Below, piece by piece: positions 19,192-27,050 of a stretch of DNA of 64,000 nucleotides. The notes beneath the pieces are model-generated. The model was not told where the DNA came from and did no database searches. It saw nothing but the letters and a program-made list of their open reading frames with translations. Position numbers and translations under genes: made by a program. Within the stretch, counting starts at the first letter, position 1, and each line of letters begins with the position of its first letter. The stretch is from assembly GCF_036246005.1 (NCBI RefSeq), contig NZ_CP109171.1, positions 8,172,001 through 8,236,000 of the forward strand, written 5' to 3'. The DNA comes from Streptomyces sp. NBC_01723 (lineage in GTDB: Bacteria > Actinomycetota > Actinomycetes > Streptomycetales > Streptomycetaceae).

Positions 19192-20051
19192 TTGACGGCT
19201 CCGGCGGTCAGGCCGCTGCGCCAGAATCGCTGGAGCAGCACGAAGGCGAGGATGAGCGGCAGTACGGCGAGCAGTGAACCCATGATCACCACGGGGTAGT
19301 ACTCCGGCGACACGGACGCCGAACTGTTCCACTGGTACAGGCCGAGACTGACGGGATACAGGTCCTGGTCGGACAGCATCACCATGGGCAGGAAGAAGTT
19401 GTTCCAGATCGCGGTCAGCTGGAAGAGGAAGACGGTGATCAGGCCCGGCCCCAGCATCCGCAGCGCCACCCGGACGTACGTGGTCAGCTCGCCCGCCCCG
19501 TCCACGCGCGCCGCCTCCAGCACCTCGTCGGGCACGTAGCCACGCGCGAAGATCCGGCCCAGGTAGACGCCGAACGGGTTGAACAGCACCGGGATGAACA
19601 CCGCCCAGAAGGTGTTCACCAGGCCGGCCTCGGACGCCATCAGGTACAGCGGCAGCGCCAGGACCGTCTGCGGCACCATGACCGCCGCCAGCACCAGCCC
19701 GAACAGCTTCTCCTTGTGCCGGAAGCGGTACTTGTCGAAGGCGTAGCCGCAGGCCACGCTCACCAGCGCGCCCAGGGCCGCTCCGAGGACGGCGTACAGC
19801 AGGCTGTTGACGTACCAGCGGCCGTACAGCCCGCCGTCCATGGCGAACAGGTCGCCGAGGTTCTGCAGGAACGAGAAGTCGCTCAGGGAGAGCAGGTCGC
19901 TGCTGAACAGGGCGTCCCGCGTCTTGCTGGAGGCGAGCACCAGCCACAGCACGGGCAGCAGCGTGTAGAGGACGGAGACGGCGACCACCACGTTGACCGT
20001 GAGGCGGCCCAGCAGTCTCGGGCGGAGCAGCGAACTGTCGGTGGCGCTCAT
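19188..20051 (-). CDS. Carbohydrate ABC transporter permease, MalG type
   Basis: A 287-aa inner-membrane permease with six predicted helices and the EAA loop EAARVDGAGELTTYVRVALRM (split: EAARVDGAGELT, about residue 190). It pairs with the MalF-type permease encoded upstream (ATGA overlap). No ATP-binding subunit is in the operon; Streptomyces usually supply the shared MsiK ATPase to such CUT1 importers. Confidence 0.9.
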   Translation of the reverse strand: MSATDSSLLRPRLLGRLTVNVVVAVSVLYTLLPVLWLVLASSKTRDALFSSDLLSLSDFSFLQNLGDLFAMDGGLYGRWYVNSLLYAVLGAALGALVSVACGYAFDKYRFRHKEKLFGLVLAAVMVPQTVLALPLYLMASEAGLVNTFWAVFIPVLFNPFGVYLGRIFARGYVPDEVLEAARVDGAGELTTYVRVALRMLGPGLITVFLFQLTAIWNNFFLPMVMLSDQDLYPVSLGLYQWNSSASVSPEYYPVVIMGSLLAVLPLILAFVLLQRFWRSGLTAGAVK

Positions 20052-21034
20052 CGGGCCTCCTCGGCGTCGGCGCGGCTGGTGAAGCGGGTGACGCCGTAGG
20101 ACAGGGCGATGGTGCACACCAGCAGGACGACCGAGGCGGCCGCCGCGAGACTGTAGTTGTTGCGGGTGAAGGCCGCGTCGTAGATGTACATGCTGGGCGA
20201 GAACCGGGAGTTGATCATCGGGGAGGACTGGCTGAGCAGCATCGGCTCGGTGAACAGCTGGAGCGCCCAGATCAGCGTGAAGATCGCCACCATCACGATG
20301 GAGGCTCGCACCAGTGGCGTCTTGACCTGGAGCGCGGTGCGCACCGGCCCCGCGCCGTCCACGACGGACGCCTCGATCACCTCGCGCGGGACGGCCTGGA
20401 GAGCGGCGTAGAAGACCACCATGTTGTAGCCGAGGTTGCTCCACAGCGCGATGTTCACGATGGACGGGATCACCGTGTGCACGCCCAGGAAGTCGATCGT
20501 GACGTCGCCCTTGGCGAACAGCTCGATGACCGGACTGATGCCGGGCGTGTACAGGTACAGCCAGATCAGCGCGGCGATGATGCCGGGCACCGCGTGCGGC
20601 AGGAACAGGCCGAGCTGGGCGAGGGCGCGCAGCCGGACCACGCCGGAGTCCAGCAGCAGGGCGAGGACGAGCGCGCCGACCACCATCAGCGGGATGTAGA
20701 TCAGGCAGTACAGGGCGACCGTGCCGAGCCCGCCGAGGAAGGTGGGGTCGGTGAGCACGGCGGCGTAGGAGCGCAGTCCGACGAAGACCGTGCGCTCGGG
20801 GCCGAAGCCGAGTCCGGGCTGGTCGTCGCTGTAGAAGCTGAGGTAGACGGCGGTACCGACGGGGATCAGGAAGACGGTGACCAGCAGGGCGAAGAACGGC
20901 GTCATCAGGACGCCGCAGGCGGCCAGTTGGCGCCGCTTGGCGGCTCTGCGGGCGCGGATGCCGGAGGTGGAGGGCTCCGGGGCGGCGGCGCGGGTCGCGC
21001 CGGCCGGCACCCGTGAGTGGGTCGTCGTGGTCAT
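20048..21034 (-). CDS. Carbohydrate ABC transporter permease, MalF type
   Basis: A 328-aa CUT1-family permease with a long basic N-tail (residues 1-40), helices thereafter and the EAA loop EASVVDGAGPVRTALQV near residue 216. The ATG at 21034 is chosen for AGGTG 6-7 bp upstream; an in-frame GTG at 21043 has a poorer site. It forms the membrane channel with the downstream MalG-type permease and receives substrate from the lipoprotein encoded just upstream (24-bp gap). Confidence 0.9.
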   Translation of the reverse strand: MTTTTHSRVPAGATRAAAPEPSTSGIRARRAAKRRQLAACGVLMTPFFALLVTVFLIPVGTAVYLSFYSDDQPGLGFGPERTVFVGLRSYAAVLTDPTFLGGLGTVALYCLIYIPLMVVGALVLALLLDSGVVRLRALAQLGLFLPHAVPGIIAALIWLYLYTPGISPVIELFAKGDVTIDFLGVHTVIPSIVNIALWSNLGYNMVVFYAALQAVPREVIEASVVDGAGPVRTALQVKTPLVRASIVMVAIFTLIWALQLFTEPMLLSQSSPMINSRFSPSMYIYDAAFTRNNYSLAAAASVVLLVCTIALSYGVTRFTSRADAEEAR

Positions 21035-21058
21035 GGGTGTCACCTGCCTTTCGTCGGC

Positions 21059-22390
21059 TCAGGTGCTGCGCTGGGTGGTGGACAGGCCGAGGGCCTTCAG
21101 GTCGGGCATGGTGCCCTCCTGCGCGGTGCGGAGCGATTCGACGAGGCTGCCCTGGCCGCCGCCGACGCGGGCGAACGAGTCCTGCATGACCTTCTGGGTC
21201 GCGCTCATCCGCGGCCCCCACAGCCACTGCTCGCCGATCTTCTCGGCCTCCTGCTCGAACAGGGTGTAGATGTCCTGCCCCCCGTAGTACGTGCGGTCGA
21301 AGGCGTCCCGTCCCACCGACACCAGGTCGGGTGCGGCCGGGTACTGGCTGCTGGTGCCGCTGGAGAGGCGGGCGCGCAGCGCGTCGGGGTGGGAGACCTG
21401 CCACTCGATGAACTCCATGGCGGCCTCGGGGTGCCGGCTGTCCTTGGTGACCGCGAAGGTCGACCCGCCGTGCGTGCCGGCGGACGGGCTGCCGGGGTCC
21501 CACTGCGGCAGCGGCGCGATCCGCCACTGGCCCTTCTGCCCGGGCCGCGCGTTCATCTGCGCGCCGGCGTCCCACGCGCCGCTGAGCCGGGTGAGGACCA
21601 GCCCGTTGCCGATCTGCGCGTCGGACTGCCGGCTCTCGACCGCGTTCATGAAGACGTGGTCGCGGTCGATGAGCCGCTGCCAGTAGTCCGCGACCCGCCG
21701 GGACGTCGCGTCGGCGAGGGACACGTTCCAGGCGCCCTTGGAGGTGTCGAACCACTGGGCGCCCGCCTGCCAGGCGTAGCAGGCGAACTGCGTCATGCCG
21801 TCGGTCGGGAAGAGCACCAGCCGCCGGTCCGGTGCCTTGCGGCGCACGGTCGCGGCCTGCTCGGCGAACTCGTCCCAGGTGCGCGCGACGTCGAGGCCGT
21901 AGCGGTCGAACAGGTCGGCGCGGTAGTGCATGACCATGGGTTCGACGTCCAGCGGCACGGCGAACACGCGGTCCTCGAACGTGGTCAGTCCGAGCGCCTG
22001 CGGCAGCAGCTTGCGGCGCAGGCGCTCGCTCACCAGGTCGGTGATGTCGCGTGCGACTCCGTCGATGGCGTACCCCGGGACCTGCGGATACTCGATGGTG
22101 GCGACGTCGGGCGCGTTGCCCGCCCGGGCGGCGTTGCTGAGCTTGGCGTAACCGCCCTGCCCGCCGGAGGGGATCTGCTGGAAGTCGACCTGGATGGTGC
22201 GGTGTGTGCGGTTGAAGGCGTCGACCACCTCCTGGCTGCCGCGCAGGGCGGACCAGAAGGTGACGCGCGTGGTGGTTCCGGTGCGGGCCGACGATGCCCC
22301 GTTCCCCCCGCTGCAGGCGCTCACGGCTCCTGTCAGGGGTACGGCGGCCATCGCGGCGAGCACGGACCGACGGCTCTGTCGTCCGGGCAT
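21059..22390 (-). CDS. Sugar ABC transporter solute-binding lipoprotein
   Basis: A 443-aa extracellular binding protein of family 1. The N-terminus has an Arg pair (QSRRSVLA) and a lipobox ending at Cys26 (GAVSAC), so it is probably a Tat-exported lipoprotein anchored to the membrane. Residues from about 40 onward (TRVTFWSALRGSQEVVDAFNR) are typical of family 1 sugar-binding proteins. It is the first gene of the operon with two permeases, a dehydrogenase and a DUF2264 protein. The ligand is unknown; a uronate-containing or plant-wall oligosaccharide is a guess from the context. Confidence 0.9.
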   Translation of the reverse strand: MPGRQSRRSVLAAMAAVPLTGAVSACSGGNGASSARTGTTTRVTFWSALRGSQEVVDAFNRTHRTIQVDFQQIPSGGQGGYAKLSNAARAGNAPDVATIEYPQVPGYAIDGVARDITDLVSERLRRKLLPQALGLTTFEDRVFAVPLDVEPMVMHYRADLFDRYGLDVARTWDEFAEQAATVRRKAPDRRLVLFPTDGMTQFACYAWQAGAQWFDTSKGAWNVSLADATSRRVADYWQRLIDRDHVFMNAVESRQSDAQIGNGLVLTRLSGAWDAGAQMNARPGQKGQWRIAPLPQWDPGSPSAGTHGGSTFAVTKDSRHPEAAMEFIEWQVSHPDALRARLSSGTSSQYPAAPDLVSVGRDAFDRTYYGGQDIYTLFEQEAEKIGEQWLWGPRMSATQKVMQDSFARVGGGQGSLVESLRTAQEGTMPDLKALGLSTTQRST

Positions 22391-22452
22391 GGCGCCTCCC
22401 GCGGCTCCTGCGTGTCCGCGGGGGTGCGGCCACGACTGTTCGGGACACGGGA

Positions 22453-22481
22453 ATCCTGAACGCCCCGACCGAAACGGTCAA
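22453..22481 (-). promoter_or_regulatory. Promoter of the sugar ABC operon
   Basis: On the minus strand TTGACC (22476-22481) and CAGGAT (22453-22458) are separated by exactly 17 bp. Within this region GACCG-AAA-CGGTC (22467-22479) is a perfect inverted repeat overlapping the -35 box and may be a repressor site. Confidence 0.55.
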
Positions 22482-22501
22482 GAGATCGATCAGAAGAAAA
22501 T

Positions 22502-22516
22502 GAAACGATCAAACGC
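22502..22516 (-). promoter_or_regulatory. Shared operator motif, ABC operon side
   Basis: GCGTTTGATCGTTTC on the minus strand, about 20 bp upstream of the -35 box. It matches 12 of 15 bases of TCGTTTGAGCGATTC at 23667-23681 in front of the regulator gene, suggesting that one regulator binds both. Confidence 0.5.
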
Positions 22517-22548
22517 TCACTCGGGCGGCTGCGCGGTCGGCAGCTCGG

Positions 22549-23643
22549 TCAGCTGCTCGGAAAGGTATTCGTCGATCCGCGCACCATCAGCCGCGGCAGC
22601 AGCTCGACGCGCCGGCCCGGCCGGGTCCCGGGCGGCTCGGACAGCCGCTGGAGCAACAGTTCCGCCGCCATGCGTCCGACCTCGGCCTTCGGCGGCGCCA
22701 CGGCCGTCAGCGGCGGCGAACCCAGCCCGGCCACCACGTCGTCGTACGCCACGACCGAGCAGTCCTCCGGCACCCGCACCCCCTCCTCCGCCAGCCGCTG
22801 GACGATCATCAGCGCGTCCACGTCGCCGTGCAGCACCATGGCGGTCGCCCCCAGCTTGCGCGTCAGCGCGGGCGGCTCGGCCGTCTCGTCCGCCGTGTAC
22901 GGCCCGTCCACCCCGGCCTCCGGCGAGACGAGGGTCCACGCCCACCGTTCCACCAGGGGGTGCGCCCCGGCGATCTCGGTGAACGCGGCGCGCAGCGACC
23001 GGGCGGTCGGACTGTCGTGCCGCGTGGCGAACACGATGCGCCGGTGACCGAGGCCCACCAGGTGCTCCACCGCCAGGTGCGCGCCGTACCAGTGGTCCGA
23101 GCACACCGAGTCCAGGGCGTGCAGCGCGCTGCCCCGCCACGGGCGGCGCTCCATCAGCACCGTCGGCACCCCGGTACCGGCGAGCCACTCGTGGTCGGCG
23201 GCCTCCTCGGCCCGGCCGCGCCAGCGCGGGGCGATCAGCAGCCCCTGCGCGCCGTCCGCCAGCGCCCGCTCCACCAGGGGCCGTTCGGCGCCGGAGGCCT
23301 GCGGCGCGAGGTGCAGGGCGATGCGCAGCCCCGACTCCTCCAGGACCGTGCGCGCGCCGTGCAGGGTCTCGGTGAGGTAGGAGTGCCGCACCGGAACCAC
23401 CACCGCCACCCGGTCCCCGGCCGCCCCGCCGGGCTCCGCGGGCACCTCCCGGTCCGGCAGCGTGGACCGGACGACCCCGTGCCCGCGCGCCAGCCGGCCC
23501 TCACGCGTCAGCTCCTCCACGTCCCGGCGCACGGTGACCACCGAGACCTGCAACTCGTCGGCGAGGTCCCGCACCCGCGCGGTACCGCGCGCCTGCACCG
23601 CCGCCAGGATCCGCTGGCGCCTGAGATCGACCGGCTCCCGCAT
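22549..23643 (-). CDS. DeoR-type HTH regulator with LacI-type ligand domain
   Basis: A 364-aa hybrid regulator: an N-terminal DeoR-style winged helix (QARGTARVRDLADELQVSVVTVRRDVEEL, read in part as VRDLADELQVSVVTVRRDV, residues about 24-42) joined to a LacI/periplasmic-binding-protein fold (from about residue 75, VAVVVPVRHSYLTETLHGA) that should bind a sugar. Such hybrids usually control a neighbouring sugar operon. It lies upstream of, and is co-oriented with, the ABC operon, separated by 158 bp with a promoter, so it is probably transcribed separately. TATGAT on the minus strand at 23688-23693 and the shared motif at 23667 suggest autoregulation. Confidence 0.85.
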   Translation of the reverse strand: MREPVDLRRQRILAAVQARGTARVRDLADELQVSVVTVRRDVEELTREGRLARGHGVVRSTLPDREVPAEPGGAAGDRVAVVVPVRHSYLTETLHGARTVLEESGLRIALHLAPQASGAERPLVERALADGAQGLLIAPRWRGRAEEAADHEWLAGTGVPTVLMERRPWRGSALHALDSVCSDHWYGAHLAVEHLVGLGHRRIVFATRHDSPTARSLRAAFTEIAGAHPLVERWAWTLVSPEAGVDGPYTADETAEPPALTRKLGATAMVLHGDVDALMIVQRLAEEGVRVPEDCSVVAYDDVVAGLGSPPLTAVAPPKAEVGRMAAELLLQRLSEPPGTRPGRRVELLPRLMVRGSTNTFPSS

Positions 23644-23666
23644 CAGGTCTCCCCACCCGTGAATGT

Positions 23667-23702
23667 TCGTTTGAGCGATTCTTCGCCATCATAGCGATCG
23701 CT
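23667..23702 (-). promoter_or_regulatory. Regulator promoter with shared operator and palindrome
   Basis: Minus-strand TATGAT (23688-23693) is a perfect -10 box. The motif TCGTTTGAGCGATTC (plus strand, 23667-23681) covers the expected transcription start. AGCGATCGCT (23693-23702) is a perfect 10-bp palindrome upstream of the -10. No good -35 box is seen. Confidence 0.45.
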
Positions 23703-23733
23703 CGTGCGGGGTGCCCGCGCGTTCCCGGGGGCC

Positions 23734-24027
23734 CTAGGGTTCGGGATCAGCGAGGAGGGGACCCAGCGGGCCCAGGTCGAGGTTCAGGTCGGCACGGCTC
23801 AGGCCGTGCTGGGCGCACAGGTCGTCCATCCGTTCGTCGAGCAGCATGAGCGCCGTGCCGAGCCGGTCCTCCTGCGCCGCGCTGAGGGTGCCCTCGTCGA
23901 AGCGGCGCACGGCCTGGCGCTCCATGAGCTGGCGCAGCAGCTCGACGACCGTGAGCACCAGGGCGGCCAGGTCGTTCGTGACCCGCTCGGGGTCCAGGTC
24001 GAGGGAGTGCTCCCGGCGCCCGGTCAC
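23734..24027 (-). CDS. gvpK: Gas vesicle protein GvpK
   Basis: A 97-aa GvpK homologue: the segment DPERVTNDLAALVLTVVELLRQLMERQA (key part LVLTVVELLRQLMERQA, residues about 22-38) and the ending DLNLDLGPLGPLL are diagnostic. GvpK is needed for vesicle assembly in other organisms, but its exact role is unclear. It is the last gene of the ten-gene gvp operon. The GTG start overlaps the gvpS stop (GTGA), so it is translationally coupled. Confidence 0.9.
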   Translation of the reverse strand: MTGRREHSLDLDPERVTNDLAALVLTVVELLRQLMERQAVRRFDEGTLSAAQEDRLGTALMLLDERMDDLCAQHGLSRADLNLDLGPLGPLLADPEP

Positions 24028-24272
24028 AGCGGACCGCTGTCCGGCCACGGAGCGGGCACCCGCTCGCTCACCGACGCCAGCAGCGCGTGCAGGGAGATCC
24101 GCACCAGCGGCACGTCCGCGATGGCCAGGACCAGGTCGCCACTGACCACGACCCCGGTCGCCAGCACCCGGTCCAGCAGGTCGACGAGGGGCACCCCGAC
24201 CGGCGCGTACTGTTCCGGGCCGCCCCAGGGTACGGGTGCCGGCCCCGGCGTACGGGTGTCCGCGACCGTCAT
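24024..24272 (-). CDS. gvpS: Gas vesicle protein GvpS (GvpA/J family)
   Basis: An 82-aa member of the GvpA shell family; VDLLDRVLATGVVVSGDLVLAIADVPLVRISLHALLASV contains the family pattern LxDLLDRxLxxGVVxxGDLxLxxAxVxLVxI (seen from about residue 32). GvpS is the Streptomyces/Bacillus name for this minor GvpA-like protein. The Asp- and Ala-rich N-tail is short. Starts by ATGA overlap with gvpL. Confidence 0.9.
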   Translation of the reverse strand: MTVADTRTPGPAPVPWGGPEQYAPVGVPLVDLLDRVLATGVVVSGDLVLAIADVPLVRISLHALLASVSERVPAPWPDSGPL

Positions 24273-25117
24273 GCGGAGACCTCCTGGCCGGGGTGGGCGT
24301 ACGGTGCCTCGTCTTCCTCGTCCCAGCGCGCGAAGGAGTACGGGATCCACGGTCCCGACGCGTCGGCCCGTACGGCAGGATGCCGCCCCTCGGCGGTGAG
24401 CCCGGCCAGAGCGCGGGTGAAGGCGGCGCGGTCGGCGTCCTCCACCAGGTAGGCGGCGTTGAGGAGTTGCGGGGTGCGGCGGCCCGTCAGCCGCTCGCTC
24501 TGCGGCCGGTGCCGGGTCGCGGCGACGGCGTACCGCCGCAGCTCCGCGTCGACGGCCTCCGCCTCGGCCCGCGCCCTCCCGTGCGCCTGCTGCCGGACGC
24601 GCCGCTGTGAGCTGGCCCGGCTCAGGTAGGCACGGCCACCGGAGCCGGTGCCGGGGTCGGCGGGGGCCATGGGGAGATGGTCCGGCGTTCCCTCGGCGGC
24701 GTGCACCTTCACCGCCCACTCGGTGCGGTTCCGGAGACGGTCGAGCAGCGCCTCCAGCACCGGCCGCCGGTCGGAGACGGCCCGTACCGCCGACCGGTCG
24801 CCGCGGTACAGCGTCGCCATCGGCAGGGGTACGACCGCACCCCGCCCCGCCGCTGCCTCGACGGCCCGGTGGTGGGCGCGGGCGCAGCGTTCCAGGTCGG
24901 TGGGCCGGTTGAGGCGTTCCGCCAGGGCCTCCTCGTCGAACAAGGCCGCGGGGACGTCCTGGACGACCAGGCACAGACCGCCGCCCGCGTCGAGCACGCG
25001 CAGCGGACCGCCCTCCTCGTGACCGGTCGTCGAGGCGAGCGCGGCGGGGTCCGGCGGGGTACCGGTGACGGCGAAGGCACAGACGATGCCGGGTGCCACT
25101 CCCGCGTCCGCGCTCAC
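24269..25117 (-). CDS. gvpL: Gas vesicle protein GvpL/GvpF family
   Basis: A 282-aa GvpL/F-family protein. Recognisable elements: RCARAHHRAVEAAAGRGAVVPLPMATLY (core AVVPLPMATLY near residue 95) and the C-terminal ending GPWIPYSFA that is shared by the family. GvpF/L proteins are thought to act as chaperones or seed components in vesicle formation. The GTG start overlaps the gvpJ stop (GTGA). The operon also has gvpF, so this is the second family member. Confidence 0.9.
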   Translation of the reverse strand: MSADAGVAPGIVCAFAVTGTPPDPAALASTTGHEEGGPLRVLDAGGGLCLVVQDVPAALFDEEALAERLNRPTDLERCARAHHRAVEAAAGRGAVVPLPMATLYRGDRSAVRAVSDRRPVLEALLDRLRNRTEWAVKVHAAEGTPDHLPMAPADPGTGSGGRAYLSRASSQRRVRQQAHGRARAEAEAVDAELRRYAVAATRHRPQSERLTGRRTPQLLNAAYLVEDADRAAFTRALAGLTAEGRHPAVRADASGPWIPYSFARWDEEDEAPYAHPGQEVSA

Positions 25118-25494
25118 CGGGCGGCTCCCGACGTCTCCTCGACCGCGGCCGCCACGCCGTCCTCCTCGTCGTGCTCCGGGGCATCGTCCAGGGCGTCGAG
25201 CCGGGCCCGCAGGCGCGCGTTCTCCTCGACGAGAGCGTCCCGCGCGGCCCGGGACGACAGGGCCGGGTCGGTCTCCCACCAGTCGATGCCCGCCTTCTTC
25301 GCGGTGTCCACCGAGGCGATGAACAGCCGCAGCCGGATGGTGAGCAGCTCGATGTCGAGGAGGTCGATCTTGATGTCGCCGGCGATGACGATGCCCTTGT
25401 CGAGGACCCGTTCGAGGAGGTCGGCGAGGCTCCCGGTGGCGGGCGGGCAGGCCAGGGGGTCCGGGTCCGCGTACCGGTGGTCGAGGTCGGTCAC
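25114..25494 (-). CDS. gvpJ: Gas vesicle protein GvpJ (GvpA family)
   Basis: A 126-aa GvpA-family protein, with LADLLERVLDKGIVIAGDIKIDLLDIELLTIRLRLFIASVDTAKKAGIDWW beginning near residue 24 (core LLERVLDKGIVIAGDIKI). The Trp pair (DWW) after the conserved helix is the GvpJ pattern. The C-terminal third is acidic and probably flexible. GTG start with GAGGAG 6-8 bp upstream; 18 bp separate it from gvpZ. Confidence 0.9.
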   Translation of the reverse strand: MTDLDHRYADPDPLACPPATGSLADLLERVLDKGIVIAGDIKIDLLDIELLTIRLRLFIASVDTAKKAGIDWWETDPALSSRAARDALVEENARLRARLDALDDAPEHDEEDGVAAAVEETSGAAR

Positions 25495-25512
25495 CGGACG
25501 CTCCTCGCCCCG

Positions 25513-26451
25513 TCAGCGGCGTCGGCGGGCACGGTCGTCTTCCTCGTCCTCGTCCTCGTCCTCGTCCTCTTCATCCTCATCGTCTTCGTACTCGCCGTCC
25601 TCGTCCTCGTCCTCGTAGTCACCGTCCTCGGCCTCGTCTTCGTCTTCCTCGTCGTCCTCTTCCTCGTCGTCCGCGTACTCGTCCTCCTCGTCGCCGTTCT
25701 CCTCCTCCAGGGCCTCCTCGTGGGTCCGGACGACCTCGCCGTCACGGATCTCGCCGCGCCAGCCCTCGACCTCCTCCTCGTCCACCAGCGTCACGTGCCG
25801 CGCGAAGTGCTTCAGGTCCAGCCGCAGCCGGCGTCCCTGGGCGCGCCAGAGGTTGCCGGTCTTCTCGAAGAAGCCCGACGGGTAGTACTCGCAGACCACG
25901 ACCACCCGGGTCAGCCGGGGCGCCAGCTCGTGGAAGGTGACCACGCCGCGCGTGCTGCCCTTGGCGCCCTCGGAGGTCCACACGATCCGCTCGTCGGGGA
26001 CCTGTTCCTGAACGGTCGCCTTCCAGCTCCGGCTGGACGGGCCGACCTTGAGGTTCCAGTTGCTGGTCACCTCGTCCTCGGCGCTGACGCTGCGGACGCC
26101 CTTGGTGAAGTCGCTGAACTCCTGGAGCTGGGTCCACTGGTCGTAGACGACGCGCAGGGGGACGCCGATGTCGACGACCTCCATGATGTGCGTCGCCTTG
26201 ATACTGCCGGCGCCGCTCTTGCCACCGCCCCCGCGCTTGGAGCCGCCGTCACCGCCGCCGTTGTCTCCGCCGTTGCCGTTGCCGTTGCCGTTGCCGTTTG
26301 CGGAGGCGGTGAGGCGATCGGTGAGGCCGCCGATCCGTTCCCCCGCCTTGCCGACGAGGCTGTGCCCCCGGGCGGAGAGGTACCCGCCGAGAGCGTCCTT
26401 GAGGCCCCCGAGAGGGGACGGCGTGTCCTTGTCCTGCCGGTCGGGGGTCAT
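25513..26451 (-). CDS. gvpZ: GvpZ: SRPBCC domain with long acidic tail
   Basis: A 312-aa protein in three parts: an N-terminal region ending in a (Asn-Gly)n run (about residues 52-61), an SRPBCC/START-like ligand-binding domain (about 85-230; IMEVVDIGVPLRVVYDQWTQ at its start) and a C-terminal tail of about 70 residues that is almost wholly Asp and Glu before a basic RARRRR end. In Streptomyces gvp clusters this position is gvpZ, of unknown role. Starts by ATGA overlap with gvpY. The acidic tail is a counterpart to the basic tail of GvpY, which suggests that they bind each other. Confidence 0.85.
   Translation of the reverse strand: MTPDRQDKDTPSPLGGLKDALGGYLSARGHSLVGKAGERIGGLTDRLTASANGNGNGNGNGGDNGGGDGGSKRGGGGKSGAGSIKATHIMEVVDIGVPLRVVYDQWTQLQEFSDFTKGVRSVSAEDEVTSNWNLKVGPSSRSWKATVQEQVPDERIVWTSEGAKGSTRGVVTFHELAPRLTRVVVVCEYYPSGFFEKTGNLWRAQGRRLRLDLKHFARHVTLVDEEEVEGWRGEIRDGEVVRTHEEALEEENGDEEDEYADDEEEDDEEDEDEAEDGDYEDEDEDGEYEDDEDEEDEDEDEDEEDDRARRRR
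26269..26298 (-). repeat. Five perfect GCCGTT hexamers in gvpZ
   Basis: Five tandem copies of the hexamer GCCGTT on the plus strand, encoding alternating Asn and Gly on the minus strand. Slippage would change length by whole codon pairs without a frameshift. Confidence 0.85.
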
Positions 26452-27050
26452 CCGCGTCCCCCTCCCCGCCTGCGTGAAGCGGAGGTCTTCTTCGCGGGAG
26501 CCGCCTTCTTCGCGGGCGCTGCCTTCTTCGCCGGGCTCTTCGCGGTCTTCTTCGCGGCCTTCTTGGCCGTCTTCTTCGCGGGAGGCGCGGCCTTGCGCGG
26601 CGGAGCCTTCCTCGCCGTACGCCGACGCGGCGCGGGTTCGGGCTCGCGGTCCTCCTCCTGGTCCTCCTCGTCGAAGTAGGCGTCCTCGTCCTCCGTGTCC
26701 TCGTCCGGGCCCTCCTCGTCCCCGTCGTCCCTCCGGCCCTCGCCGGTGAGCGCGTCGGTACGGTCGCGGAGGGAGTCCGCGAGACCGATGAGCCGTCGGT
26801 TCGCCGCGGCGCCGGCGGCCGCGCGCCCGGCGGTCAGCAGTTCCCCGCGCAGCTGCTCGGTGAGTTCGCGGATCTGCGGCGCCTGCTGGAGCCCGCCCAG
26901 TCCCTGGGACAGCAGGTCGCCCGGCGACAGGCCGATGCGCCGTCCCGCGAGGTAGGAGCCGACGGCGAAGGCGAGCTTGGCCTTCTTCGTGCGCCCCAGG
27001 AGGTATCCGCCTGCCATGGCTGCCGCCAGGGCCGTCTTGCTGTCGCTCAT
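26448..27050 (-). CDS. gvpY: GvpY: membrane-proximal protein with histone H1-like tail
   Basis: A 200-aa protein. The N-terminal 70 residues (TALAAAMAGGYLLGRTKKAKLAFAVG, core AMAGGYLLGRTKKAKLA) are amphipathic or weakly hydrophobic. An acidic linker (GDEEGPDEDTEDEDAYFDEED, shown in part as EDTEDEDAYFDEED) follows. The last 60 residues are Lys/Ala/Pro repeats (KKTAKKAAKKTAKSPAKKA) like those of histone H1 or HupS tails. The position matches gvpY of Streptomyces clusters. The tail could bind nucleic acid, the acidic GvpZ tail or the cell wall. Starts by ATGA overlap with gvpG. Confidence 0.85.
   Translation of the reverse strand: MSDSKTALAAAMAGGYLLGRTKKAKLAFAVGSYLAGRRIGLSPGDLLSQGLGGLQQAPQIRELTEQLRGELLTAGRAAAGAAANRRLIGLADSLRDRTDALTGEGRRDDGDEEGPDEDTEDEDAYFDEEDQEEDREPEPAPRRRTARKAPPRKAAPPAKKTAKKAAKKTAKSPAKKAAPAKKAAPAKKTSASRRRGGGRG

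Noticed and set aside
25540..25720. GAG/GAC-rich DNA as a microsatellite or regulatory tract
   Set aside because: Codon by codon it encodes the acidic GvpZ tail with mixed codons, so coding explains it.
26455..26640. A separate histone-like gene from the Lys/Ala-rich codons
   Set aside because: The stretch is in frame with the whole of gvpY and has no start or ribosome binding site of its own.
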